Shown: piece by piece, positions 1-10,185 of the stretch
How the letters are laid out: every line of letters begins with the position of its first letter
Position numbering within the stretch: position 1 is the stretch's first letter
The notes under the pieces: generated by a model
The model's database searches: none
Told to the model about the DNA's origin: nothing
Seen by the model: the letters and a program-made list of their open reading frames with translations, nothing else
Assembly: GCA_003427395.1 (NCBI GenBank)
Contig: BFEA01000207.1
Location: forward strand, 1,354,449-1,394,534
Origin: Chara braunii
Taxonomy: Eukaryota > Streptophyta > Charophyceae > Charales > Characeae
Reading direction: 5' to 3'
DNA: 40,086 nt
Translations under genes and position numbers: made by a program

Positions 1-252
1 CTCTCCGATCCCATCCCCAATCCTAGCTCGAGTTTAGATCGCTGCTCGAAATTCTCACTACCCCCCCACCCCAGCCCCGTTCGCATCCCCAGCTCATTGT
101 GCTCGGGGGAATCTCTTTGCATCTAGATCTCCACCAAATCTTCCAAAAGCCGTACACATCTGAGAAAGACTATTAGTCTGAAGACCAGCGCTGGCCTTGC
201 CTCACGATTAGTCAAATCCAGATCGCAAAGAGAGACAGTGCTAACCAGTAAG
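1..252 (+). promoter_or_regulatory. LINE 5' leader (probable 5' UTR)
   Basis: The sequence before the first ORF1 ATG at 253 is C/T-rich, with a C-rich stretch near 61-77, and has no open frame of note. LINE 5' UTRs usually hold an internal promoter. I see no specific promoter element and assign the region only by position. Confidence 0.4.
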
Positions 253-2745
253 ATGGAAGGAATGGGTATGGAGACTCAGAATTGGCTGGCGGAACAGACC
301 AGAACCCCGCTAGTGAAGACCACCAAATGCATCGATCACGGAGGAAACAATAAAGAAGAAGTGGTTATCTACGAATGCCCGAAAGAACTGACGTCGAAAC
401 AGGAAGAGATTCACCAAAAGCACGCAGTTTTGTTCACGTTCTCCAAAAAAAGCTAAGAACTGGACAGACAGGCCAAACTAAAATGGATATGGGAACAGCT
501 AAAGAGTTTGGAACCAATCCAGGGGCAGGAACCCAAAGTTTCGTTCCATCCGAGATCCAGGAACGTCATCATGGTATTGTGCACGGAGGAGCAATTGGCG
601 TCCTTCCTGAAGAACAAATGATTCACCTGCAATTCGTCAGTCGTCACAGTGCACCCGTGGAAAAAAGCGGCAAACATCCAACAAACTCCATTCAGGTACA
701 GACAGGAGTTAATCAAAAAGCATTTCTGGATTCAATTCGACAATGTCCCAGAAGGAATGCACGGAAGTATTAAGGAGAGGGTAAGAATGGAATACGGCCA
801 CTTCACACAAACGCACTGGATAGTTTCGACGCCAGACTTCCTTACTCCCCACCACAATCAGATGACAGCAGTGCTGGAGACAGGAGACAGCCCGCTGCCG
901 TTTGTACCAGATGAATGGTTCTTTTNGCAGGAAGGCAAAGTAATNAGGATAANGGTCTCCAGTAAATCTAATCCGGTATGTTTCAAGTGCAGACAGAGAG
1001 GCCACCTGGGTACTGACACCAGCTGTCCGAAAACAAGGGAGAGCGCAAAACCGAAGGCCCTCAAAACTGCAAACCTGCAGGAAGTACCGAATAAGCAAGG
1101 CTACTGGTTCGTTCCAGAGGCACAATACGCAGGTTGGGTCTTCAACGACAATATGGATTCACCAGACTGGGTATGGACCATAGCAGGTGAACCGACCCCT
1201 TGACCAGAAGTCTATCCGCCGTACGACAGCAAGTGGCAAGCGTTGAAAATAGAAAAGAAAGCACCCAAGTGCTTCACCAGGGACCCAGTCATCAACGTGG
1301 AGGCCCTGAAACAGGAAATGTGGGAGAGGGACCTTTGCGCTGATCTGCAAACAATTCAGGAAACAACAGAAAGGGGCTGGGTAGAAGTTGTCAAGAGATA
1401 TCAGGAGGAGGAAAGGTCAAAAGGGGAACTCCCTAAACAAAGAACTTACTGCAGAAGGGGAAAGAGAGGGCAGCAAAAGTCTGAGTCGGAACAAACAGCG
1501 GAAAAGGAGGGGACGGATGAGTCCANGGAGGAGGGTGAAAAGGCAGCAGTCCAGGGGGAACCCGAGGGNGGAGAGAAACCCAGCGNGGGGGGAAAGAGAA
1601 AGCACACGGACGGGCAAAGGGACAGAGATGATTCAGATGATGAACAAGGGCAAACGTGGAAGGAAGGTTACCCATGGTCTAGTCAGCAGGAAAAAGAACT
1701 GTTGGCCTACACTCAGAGCTATGAAAAGGTGAGACAAGAAAAATTTGAATTACAGTTAATCCTGCACAAAGAAGAGCAAAAGAANAAGTTGAAGACANNA
1801 GCACCNAACACATCNCAANTGATTCCGNTGTCGGAGAACCCCTTCGCGCCTCTTGAGAGGGAAGAAGAGTTGTCAGCGTTCTTGGCCGGAAAATATTGTG
1901 AATCTAAAGAAGATCAAATAATGGAAGCAGCAGAGAAAGGGGGGAACGAAACGAATGAGAAGAAGCAAAGGGCGGGGAAGAAATTGCAAAAGTACAAACC
2001 CTCACAGATTCTGCTGGAACAGACAGATCAGCCTGAGAGAGAGAAGAGCGAGGTGAATGAGGACTTGAACAAAGGCCTAACAAGGGAGATGCAACTGGGC
2101 ATCCAGGTGGAAGCATTATATGCTCAAAACATGAGACTGACAGATCTGAACGGAGAAATCTCGCTGCGCACAGTGACGGTCCAAGACCTGCAGCACAAGG
2201 ATCATGAGGCGTTTTGGGAAAGAGCCAAAAGGGAGGCGAGCACGCTCTTACCATCTCGGGCAATCATCCCGGTGCAATGGGACCCGCTAGAGGAGCAATG
2301 GAAGGTAGCAGTGCAAGAGGATCTCTCTGTCCTCAGATGGCAACTGGGACAAAAAAAGGAGGACTTGCTGAAGAGAGTTAGCAAAGGGAGGACAACTAGC
2401 ATCATGGGACTCGCAGGCAAGACGAGACAGGTGGAACTGCAGAAGCAGATGGACAGGGCAGGCAATGCAGACGGTAGGGAACAAGAACAGTATGACGCCA
2501 GACCGCTGCTTGTTTGTTTGGAGCAAGATGCAGCCTTGGCGGATGATTTGAAATGGAGACCATGGTGGTGGGTGTCATCGCTACCTGTCACGACACTTGG
2601 CAACGAGACCACTCTGACGCAGAACGCAGCAGCGTGGGCTACCTTGCTGGAATTAGAGGTGCTGGTGCTGGGGCAGAATGAGGACGAACTCCCAGCGCTA
2701 CTGACCCCACACGAGGAGGTGTCGGAGTCTAGCACTCAGACATGA
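253..2745 (+). pseudogene. LINE ORF1: RNA-binding protein with CCHC zinc knuckle
   Basis: ORF1 proteins of plant LINEs bind the element RNA and form the RNP. One frame runs from ATG 253 to the TGA ending at 2745 (about 830 codons), broken by three in-frame stops: TAA 454-456, TGA 619-621 and TGA 1201-1203. The stretch at about 460-850 has Trp/Phe spacing that reminds me of the RRM-like DUF4283 region of plant LINEs; this is a weak call. A zinc knuckle at 979-1026 reads CFKCRQRGHLGTDTSC, with six residues between His and the last Cys instead of the usual four. From about 1400 to 2150 the protein is very rich in Lys, Glu and Gln and is probably coiled coil or disordered. Scattered N bases hide some residues. 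All three stops could come from CAA or CGA by one C-to-T change. Confidence 0.85.
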
Positions 2746-2788
2746 ACACAAGTACTAAGACCTTGATGAAACTGAGGGGGGGTAAACC

Positions 2789-5700
2789 ATGAAGGAAACA
2801 AGAGGAGACTTGGTGATCCAATCCTGGAACGTAAGGGGTCTAGCTACAATCCTTTCAAATCCAGGGAAGTGGCACTGTTTCCTAAATACAATAGGGTGGA
2901 ATGGACCCAACCCACCAGATATGGTTTGCCTCCAGGAAACTCATTTGACTAGTTCACCTGAGCACNAGATAATAGAAAAAGAGANAATGAGAANATTAAA
3001 AGGATGTGCACNAGCAGTATCAGCACACANCACACACTCANCCTCANCAGGAGTCCTCATTCTGATTCATAACCGACTGGTGGAATCGCAGCAAACCAAG
3101 ATCTCCTCTTCAGCAGCAGACCAAGTGAGCGGAANATGGGCTAAAGTGGACCTAGCTCATATTGGAGAAGACATCACAATAATAANTCTGTATGCTCCAA
3201 ACACCACTATGGAGAGAATTAATTTCTTTGAAGAGGTAGGNGGNNTAATCCCTCCTCATAAGCATACGATCCTCGNGGGAGACTGGANTACAGCGCAGGA
3301 CCCTNAGCTAGATAAAATTTCATGGGCGGAATAAAATACACAAGACCCGGCTAGGGGACCTTTGGCGCAGCTAACAACGGAAAATAACCTCAAGGACCCG
3401 TTCAGAACCTGCTATCCGGAGAAAAAGGATTACACCTGCATCAGGAAAACAAGCCTGGGCAAAACGTCCTTTTCGAGAATAGACTTCTTCCTTATAACCG
3501 AATCGTTAGAAGGAGCGATCATTGATTGCACAATAGGTAGGTTACCACACTACGTAGGTTTCGACCACAACCCAATACAATTAAACCTNGCCTTTTCTCT
3601 CGACAACGTACCAGGGAGGAGTTTCTTTNAGCTGAACACGTCTCTCTTGAATCTANANAATTTTAAACAGGAATTCAAATACAAATGGGAAGAAATAAAG
3701 GAGAACCTAAGGGGAGGAGAACCCATTAGAGACTTCCCGACAGCTGTTCGGGAAATGAGTCAATTGTCAAATAGGTTCTCTAGGAGAGAAGCTAATAGAA
3801 GAAAAGCAAGACAGCAAAGCCTAGAGGCCATGGTGGAAATAGCCAAGTTTAACCTCATCGTTAACCGAGGGGCGGAGCTATACGAACAATTACTGGAAGA
3901 GGCAAGGGCAGAATTAGAGCAATGGGCAGATTGGAGAAGACAAGGTCTAGCGATAAGGGCCAAAGTAAAAGACTGGGAAAGCAATGAAAGTATGACAAAA
4001 ATTTTATTTCAAAGGATCAAGACAAACCAGAGGAATAGCAGAATCCTCGCATTGAAAGATGGGTGGGGCGCCACCCAAACAGATCAGATAGAATTGCTGA
4101 AGGTAGCGTCAGATTTCTATAAGGACCTCTACTTGTCCAAAACCTTCCTCGAAGACCAAGGTAATGTCCAAAGAGCAAGAGAGAAATTCTTAAAATACCA
4201 GGACAAAATTCTCAATCAAGAGGCAATAGACCTGTTAGAAAAAGATATCACCAAGACGGAGTTATTTGAAGCATTCCAGAGCATTCAACCCAACAAAACC
4301 CCGGGTAAAGATGGTCTTCTAAAGGAATTTTGGCATAGCAACTGGCACCTTCTGGGGGAAACAGTTACAAAATTCTTCAAGGAAGCATTCAAGAATGGGT
4401 CGCTAGGGGAAGAACTTAGTACAGGGATAGTCACTCTCCTATACAAGAAGGGTGATAAGGAAGATATAAGGAACTACAAACCCATAACGCTACTACCGGT
4501 AGTATACAAAATCCTAGCCAAAACTCTAGCTAACAGAATAAGAAACATAACAGACAAATGCTTCCACAAAGACCAAACGGGATTTATACCAGGGAGATAT
4601 ATCCTAGACAATGTTGCGACGCTTAATGAGGCAACAAAAATCATGAAGGATAAAATGCTACAAGCAGCCATACTATTTTTTAACTTTGAAAAAGCGTATG
4701 ATCAAGTAAATTGGGACTTCCTTCAACAAAGCATGGAGAAAATGGGAGTGGGCCCCAACTTTAGGAGATGGGTAAGGGTGCTGTATGGGGATGCAAGGGG
4801 GATGGTCCAGGTTAATGGTCACTTATCTGAAAAATATAAAATGACCAGGTCAGTCAGGCAAGGCGACCCTTTAGCGGCCCCCATCTTCCTATTCGTCATG
4901 GAGGCAATCGCAGCTTTCCTACGCAAGGACCCGTCAATAGAAAGATTAACCTTACAACAAGACGGCAGGCAATTGTCTATCCCAATTGTGATGCTTTTTG
5001 CTGATGACCTGACGGTGCTCATCAGAGCATCAAACTCATCTTTCCTAGCTCTTACAAGAGCAATGCAGGCCTTTCAACTGGCGTCAGAAATGAAGATTAA
5101 TTGGAGAAAGACAGTAGGTTGGTGGCTAGCATCCTCACAGCCTCCCCAACTAACCCAAGATACACAGGGCTTACAATGGTTAGACACACAGCAACCAATG
5201 CGCTTTCTGGGGATTCAGGTGTCAGCAGAAGGGACCAACAATGAGTGCGGAACCAGCCTGCTTATCAAAATGACAAACAAGTTAGTTGGGTGGCAGGCGC
5301 TAAATGTCTCAATGATGGGAAGAGTATTAGTTATTAATACGTCAATACTCTCGATGGGCTGGTACGTAGCTTCTCTGTGGAACCCGCCAGCAGGTTTCTT
5401 CTCCTCACTTAAAAGAACGATAGGAGCATACCTGTGGACGGGTAAAACTAATAAGGAACACTATATAAACAAAGTCGCCTGGAAGTACATAACCAGAACA
5501 AGTTTGCAAGGAGGGTTAGGTCTCCTTAACCCGGCAGTTCAATTTAAGGCCCTGCAACATAAGTGGATAATCAAACTGCTGCTCATCAAAGAGCTCCCTT
5601 GGCACGAAATGGCCTTGCATCAAATTCGGAACCTAGTCCCTTTTGAAGTGGACCCGTCCATAGAAGGCTACCACTGGATATTAAACCCGGCCTGGAACCC

Positions 5701-7182
5701 TAGAAGAAAAGGAGGGAGAGGACTTGCAGACAGCAAAGATCCTCCGAGTGAACACTGGGCAACGCTTACAAAGCACTGGAGGGAATGTTTCCCGCTGAAA
5801 ATACGAAAACCAAGAATAAGGGAAGAGGTGCTGAGGCAACCGCTGTTCGGCAACCCCCAATTGAAGGACCAAAACAGCAAACAGTGGACATTAGACACGA
5901 AAGGTAAACACTGGAGGAAGTGGATGAGCAAGGGAGTCTGGAAGATAGACCACCTGTGGATCTCGGAGGAAAGTAGATGGGTTACAGCATAAGAACTAAG
6001 ACATAAGCTCAAGGGGGTCCACAACATTAAGGAGCAGTTAGAAAGAATCCTAGAAAGCATACCCCTAAAATGGGTGTTGTTACTAAGGAATGAAAGCAAA
6101 TGGACGGCGGGTGATTGGGCAACCAAGAAGGGCAGGGGGGCACCGTCCGAAGCCTTCAGATTGATCAGAATCCTAGACTCGGAAACAGGGAAAGCAGAAT
6201 TNTGTTCCTATGAACTAAAGGAACCTCTCAGCTCGTGGGCCAAAATAGGTAGATTAAAGGCACCTAGGCTAGAGGGACAACTAAACCACTACAGAAAGGT
6301 CAGGGCCTGCACACTTAAAAAGGGACAGAGGGGTAACCAAGCTATACCTTCTGATCCAAGCAAAATAAGGCTATACAGACCCAATCTGGACATAAAAGAT
6401 TTGGAGGTAGACCCAGCGGAATGGGGATGGTTGGTACCCAACAAAGCAGGGAGTGCCAGAAAATTGGTACCAATCTATGAATATGAAGTTAAGACGGGAT
6501 ACAGACTATGCAATAAAACATCGGACCCACTACCAGTAATCTCAGAAAGGTGGAAAAAAAGAACTTGGAAGAAAGCGCGGACTGGTCAAATCAAATTCCG
6601 TGGGAGCAGTATATGAATATACGCCCAGCAAGGATTAGAAGTCTCCAGTGGCTTATAATTTACTGGGCCCTTCCAGTCAATCAATGGTTGGCCAAGAGGA
6701 GAAAACAAAAGGACCCTCTACAACTGAGTGCACAGTGTAAAGTGTGTAGTGAGGGCGTGGAGGAATCGTTGGTACACTGCCTGATATCCTGTCAAAAAGC
6801 GCGGGACACGTGGGGGGAAATAAAGGAGAAGTGGACCAAGTTAACGGGATGGGAGTTCCCGTCCAATCCGCAGTATCTGCTGATCGGAAGGTTGGAGAAC
6901 GAGGGTCTAGAGGAGGACTCAGAAGTAGTAGCCGAGTTATGGAGGAGGGCAACTCTGTGGGAGATTTGGAAAGCAAGGTGCAGAAGCACGTTAGAAGGCC
7001 AAACTACAAGCCTGGAAGAGAAAAGGGAGGGAATTAAGTGCACAATACAAACAGAAATAAGGGCTCGGTGGCGGAGAGACCTAAGAGAACAACAAAAGAT
7101 AACGCTCCCGGATAAAAGGGAATTAAAGAGATTAGCGTTCACCAAAACATGGCTCTTGGGGGGCAGAATAGCAAAAAGCTAG
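2789..7182 (+). pseudogene. LINE ORF2: endonuclease, reverse transcriptase, zf-RVT-type domain
   Basis: ORF2 nicks target DNA and primes reverse transcription. It starts at ATG 2789 after a 43-bp spacer. The APE-type endonuclease shows SWNVRGL, CLQETHL, LYAPN, a GDW motif whose next codon holds an N base (3287-3289), and FDHNPI in place of the usual SDH. The RT follows: YKPITLLPVVYKI, a motif A at 4676-4705 (FFNFEKAYD), RQGDP, and FADD at 4997-5008. In motif A the position normally held by catalytic Asp is Asn (AAC 4682-4684). A Cys/His domain like plant zf-RVT begins with CKVC near 6736 and is followed by HC and C. In-frame TAA stops lie at 3332-3334 and 5990-5992. The frame shifts at the A7 run 6554-6560. 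The product is dead on several counts. Confidence 0.92.
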
Positions 7183-7194
7183 AAGGGGACAATC

Positions 7195-7743
7195 TAAGAT
7201 TCACAAGCTGGGACGAATCCGGGACAGCACAACCACTGTAGGTACTGCACTGATTATTAAAAAAAGATCAGAAATCTGTTGTGGTTGATGGCGTGCACTG
7301 CCTTACCAGTGAACCAATGGCTGCCCACTAGGCGTAAAGCTACCAATCCGGATAGCTCGGAGATATGTACAGTCTGCTTGGCAGGAACGGTAGAGGACAT
7401 AGTTTACTGCTTGGTGCACTGTGTGGAAGCGACAGATTACTAGGCGAGAGCCTCTTCCCTGTGGGACTCCCTCTTCTCTTCCCCTTACCCTGAACAACCC
7501 ATCCAACTACTCCTCCTCACTAACATCCCCACGATAACTTGGAGGGCGGAATCGAATTGGTTTGAACTCATCAGAAAGGTGACCCTAGGGGTGATCTGGA
7601 AGGAGAGATGTAGCAGACCAACTGAAGGACTATCAAATCCAAGGGACAAGGTATGGAAAGAGTCCAAGTCGATTATCCAAGCAGAGACATTGTGCAGATG
7701 GAGGAGAATCAAGCTGAAATGGCCCGAGGACGAAGAGCAGTGA
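7195..7743 (+). pseudogene. LINE ORF2 C-terminal fragment (family A, second copy)
   Basis: Immediately after the first LINE, the same frame again encodes its C-terminal module: ALPVNQWLPTRRK, then ICTVC, then YCLVHC, matching ALPVNQWLAKRRK, CKVC and VHCLISC of the upstream copy. A tail rich in Trp, Arg and Lys follows, with IWKERC matching IWKARC, ending at TGA 7741-7743. Two in-frame stops interrupt it: TAA 7258-7260 and TAG 7441-7443, both explainable by C-to-T in a Gln codon. Endonuclease and RT are missing. It may be an insertion or a tandem duplication; the boundary with the first copy is not marked by poly(A). Residue identity to the first copy is clearly partial, so it is an older or different subfamily. 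Confidence 0.75.
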
Positions 7744-8696
7744 AAGAAAGTGAGATCGAAATTGAGCAGGAATTGGCCGATTAGCGGTAAAGTGGCCGAG
7801 ATCCGTGAAGACCGGGTGAGCTGGAAGGACCGGCACAACTCAATTCCGGATGGGATTGTACGGCAACAGCCACCAACGGAGGAAGCAACTATGACTTGAA
7901 GGGTTGGGATCGAAGGAGGTCTCACCGGATTAGGTTGCAGGAGACCGCTTCCACAGGGGCTACCCGCCCTGTCACCGCAGCCATTCGCCACAATCCAGCA
8001 CTGGCCGCTTGTGGCTCCAGAAGAAGAAAGGGGAGCGAAACTGCGTTCGTCAGTAAGAACCATCCGAGCCAACAGGAGGTGCCGCCAATTGAAGGGAAAA
8101 AAAGGGGAAGGAGGGCCGAGATCAAAGAGGGTGCAGAGTGGGGAGGGTCTCATAGAGAAGCGACGGCAGTATGAGGACACAGAGGGATCCGGTCAACACA
8201 TCACTGGAAGGCGGAAGCAAGGGGGGAAAAGTTATTATTTAAAGCATCCAAACAAGGGTAGGGTTTAGGGTTCAACACAACTCAAAGGATGGGGGAGGGT
8301 AGCTGGATCTAAGGAAATCACAGCAAGTAAGGGCGGGTTGGGGATGAGGGACAGCATGTGTGGGCAACAGCACGAGAGGAACTCTTTCTAGGTTACAACA
8401 GATAAATCTGGCAGGACTGCAACAAGTAGATCTGAGAGGGAAGAGCGACTCTGGGCAAGCTGACAGTCAATCCTCCACCCAACGTGGAGCAATCAATGCT
8501 GTTCAGGGGTCCTCCGGCCAGACGGGAGGAAGCGTGAGTTTGTTTGGTGTGATGTATCATACTTTGACTTGCCGGTGGAATAGGAACCGGACTGTCGCTC
8601 CCCAGAATGGAAGGAGTCGGGACCATAAGGCCCTGTTTAAAAGAAAAAAAAGAAAAAAAGAAAAGAAAAAAAAACAAACAAGAAAAGAATGGAGGG
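7744..8696 (+). other. Unassigned sequence with A-rich tract and short telomere-like motif
   Basis: I see no gene here. The sequence is purine-rich on the plus strand; long frames on the minus strand lie opposite the LINE fragment and this purine bias. At 8256-8272 two plant-telomere-type TTTAGGG-like units occur, too few to call a telomeric array. At 8396-8440 a short imperfect direct repeat contains ATCTG. At about 8636-8690 there is an A/G-rich tract with several A runs that may be a decayed poly(A) tail of an unrecognised insertion. Confidence 0.4.
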
Positions 8697-9222
8697 AGGA
8701 CTCAGATCCTGGGCCTGTCATCTCCGAGAATGCTGGGAACAGTCGGCGACTCAAGCCTAGACAAAGAGTTGGATATCCCCTGGAAGAAATACAGGGAGCT
8801 GTGTGGATCATCATCTGGATACTAGAAGCTTGCAATGTTTGACAGCATAGTAGGGCATACGCTTCGCTCCCAGTGAATCAATGGCTACACAAAAGAAGGA
8901 AACACCCAAGACCCCGGCAGCTATGATCTATGTCAAATGTGTTCTGAAAAACGAGGCCAAAAATGTAGTTCACGTCTTGCTTGATTACCTGCTCTGGAGG
9001 TGATTGGTGGCTTAGGGAAAATGAAGGCTACAAGCCCTGCGGTACTGACAGTCAGTTCCCATTAGAATGCCATCATACAACCCATCCCTCTGCTGCCCTC
9101 TATGGAGTTACATTCCTCCGTCGCCCCCAAAACTGCCAAGACTGTGGTTTAGGGTATCATCAGGAAGGAGGCCATGGAGGTTTTCGGAGACTATATGTAT
9201 GGGAAGTAATATATTCCACTCT
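8697..9222 (+). pseudogene. LINE ORF2 C-terminal fragment (family A, third copy, strongly decayed)
   Basis: Three frames together follow the first LINE. Around 8697-8730 the translation SDPGPVISE matches SDPLPVISE. Around 8770-8800 DIPWKKY matches QIPWEQY. At about 8850-8910 the stretch containing LPVNQWLHKRRK matches the zf-RVT entry motif. This is followed by LCQMCSE and, in another frame, EAKNVVHVLL, matching the Cys/His region. Near 9150-9180 a GIIRKEA stretch matches the tail. It has several indels and stops. The poly(A) at 9224 fits the element's 3' end. Confidence 0.65.
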
Positions 9223-9223
9223 C

Positions 9224-9249
9224 AAAAAAAAAAAAAAAAAAAAAAAAAA
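9224..9249 (+). repeat. Poly(A) run of 26, probable LINE 3' tail
   Basis: An uninterrupted A26 directly follows the third LINE fragment in the same orientation, as expected of target-primed reverse transcription. No target-site duplication was recognised on either side. Confidence 0.6.
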
Positions 9250-9609
9250 TCTTGAGAAATTTCAGAAATCTTATCAGAGGAAATTCCAATGGCCCAAATG
9301 ATACCAAATTTGGCACACAGCAACCAATACAAAAACAGGAAAAAATAAAATAAAATTGACCCCCAAACCCTAATTTCAGTTTTGGACCCGTTAGTCAGGA
9401 GCTGAAAGTGGGGGTCCCTGTTAAACACTTGTGGAAACTGTAGGAAAGAAAGTACAACAATAAGGGAGGCAGAAGGTACGATACGCAAGAAGAATAGGCT
9501 AGGGTCATCTTAGGATAGAGGCAGAAATTGCTGAAAGGCTCCGTGCTGCAAGAGGTCTGTTTGGGTTTTGACTGAATTGAGAGTACACAGTACATCAATG
9601 AGGTGACGC
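9250..9609. other. Unassigned AT-rich spacer between two LINEs
   Basis: No coding signal or repeat was recognised. It lies between the poly(A) of a plus-strand LINE and the 3' UTR of a minus-strand LINE, so it may hold the unrecognised 3' end of the latter; a poly(T) marking that end is not seen. Confidence 0.35.
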
Positions 9610-9615
9610 CAAAGT

Positions 9616-9634
9616 GCTGGAAACCGGGTCCAGC
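9616..9634 (-). promoter_or_regulatory. LINE 3' UTR hairpin, copy 3
   Basis: Stem GCTGGA/TCCAGC with a 7-nt loop, in the duplicated part of the 3' UTR, preceded in element sense by a GGTATGGAAGAGTAG stretch that parallels the sequence before copy 1. Confidence 0.6.
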
Positions 9635-9895
9635 GTCCCGTATCCACTCTACTCTTCCATACCTATCCTGCATCAGGGTCGGGTGATGGGGGGGGGAACC
9701 ACCGGGGGGCGCCGGTGGAGTCTCCCTCCATCCCCTAGCCTCTGCCATCCACCCACTATCCTCATGGCGCCCATTGAAGCAACAGAAAACAGGCTGCAGT
9801 GAAATCAGCTGGAGTCAGCTGAAATCTTTTTGAGAAATACAGAAGAATACTGAAAAGTACTGAAAATTTGGAGAATTGTGTGGGGAGCCTCACCT

Positions 9896-9914
9896 GCTGG
9901 GCACCGGGCCCAGC
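9896..9914 (-). promoter_or_regulatory. LINE 3' UTR hairpin, copy 2, with compensatory base change
   Basis: This is the same hairpin as at 10042-10060, but the innermost pair is changed on both sides: the stem is GCTGGG/CCCAGC instead of GCTGGA/TCCAGC. The 7-nt loop is kept. The paired change preserves the stem. Confidence 0.6.
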
Positions 9915-10041
9915 GTCCCATGAATACATCTGTGCAAAACAGTACCCCTCCCCTAGCTCCTGCGCTCCACCTACTGTCCTCATGGCGTCCCGTGTCCCTT
10001 TTTTGGCGGGCGGCTCCATCTATTGGTGGGGAGCAACACCT

Positions 10042-10060
10042 GCTGGAAACCGGGTCCAGC
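10042..10060 (-). promoter_or_regulatory. LINE 3' UTR hairpin, copy 1
   Basis: A 6-bp stem GCTGGA/TCCAGC closes a 7-nt loop (CCCGGTT in element sense), about 125 bp after the ORF2 stop. The flanks GGGAC and AGGTG are shared with the plus-strand LINE at 17.0-17.35 kb. 3'-terminal stem-loops are recognised by the RT in stringent-type LINEs, so this is a candidate RT recognition structure. Confidence 0.6.
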
Positions 10061-10185
10061 GTCCCAAATCCCATGTTACTCTTCCTTACCTACCTTGTAG
10101 CCGGGTCGGGTATTGGGGGCTCTGTTTGCCCCATAAAGATAGAATCTACCCATTCTATTAAAATGCAACCCCACACAACCGAGAC

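Larger units (their letters stand above)
1..7182 (+). mobile_element. LINE non-LTR retrotransposon, family A, nearly full length, inactive
   Basis: This is a two-ORF LINE: 5' leader, ORF1 (253-2745), a 43-bp spacer, and ORF2 (2789-7182) with endonuclease, reverse transcriptase and a C-terminal Cys/His domain. The 5' end may lie outside the window, since the element is already present at base 1. There is no clear 3' UTR or poly(A) after the ORF2 stop; within tens of bases a second ORF2 C-terminal fragment begins. The body carries five in-frame stops, one A7-run frameshift and a changed RT catalytic residue, so it cannot act autonomously. About 30 single N bases lie between 926 and 6202 and nowhere else in the window, which suggests an assembly consensus over several near-identical copies. 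Confidence 0.9.

Noticed and set aside
2202-2735. 177-codon Ser/Cys-rich minus-strand frame
   Set aside because: It is a shadow of LINE ORF1 codon bias.
7485-8180. 231-codon minus-strand frame
   Set aside because: It lies opposite the second LINE fragment, whose plus-strand frame has clear homology, and then follows purine-biased DNA; no motif.
8256-8272. Interstitial telomeric repeat
   Set aside because: Only two TTTAGGG-type units; chance or very short remnant.
8360-8842. 160-codon frame with Lys-rich stretch
   Set aside because: It reads through the A-rich tract and then in one of several frames of the decayed LINE copy; not a gene of its own.
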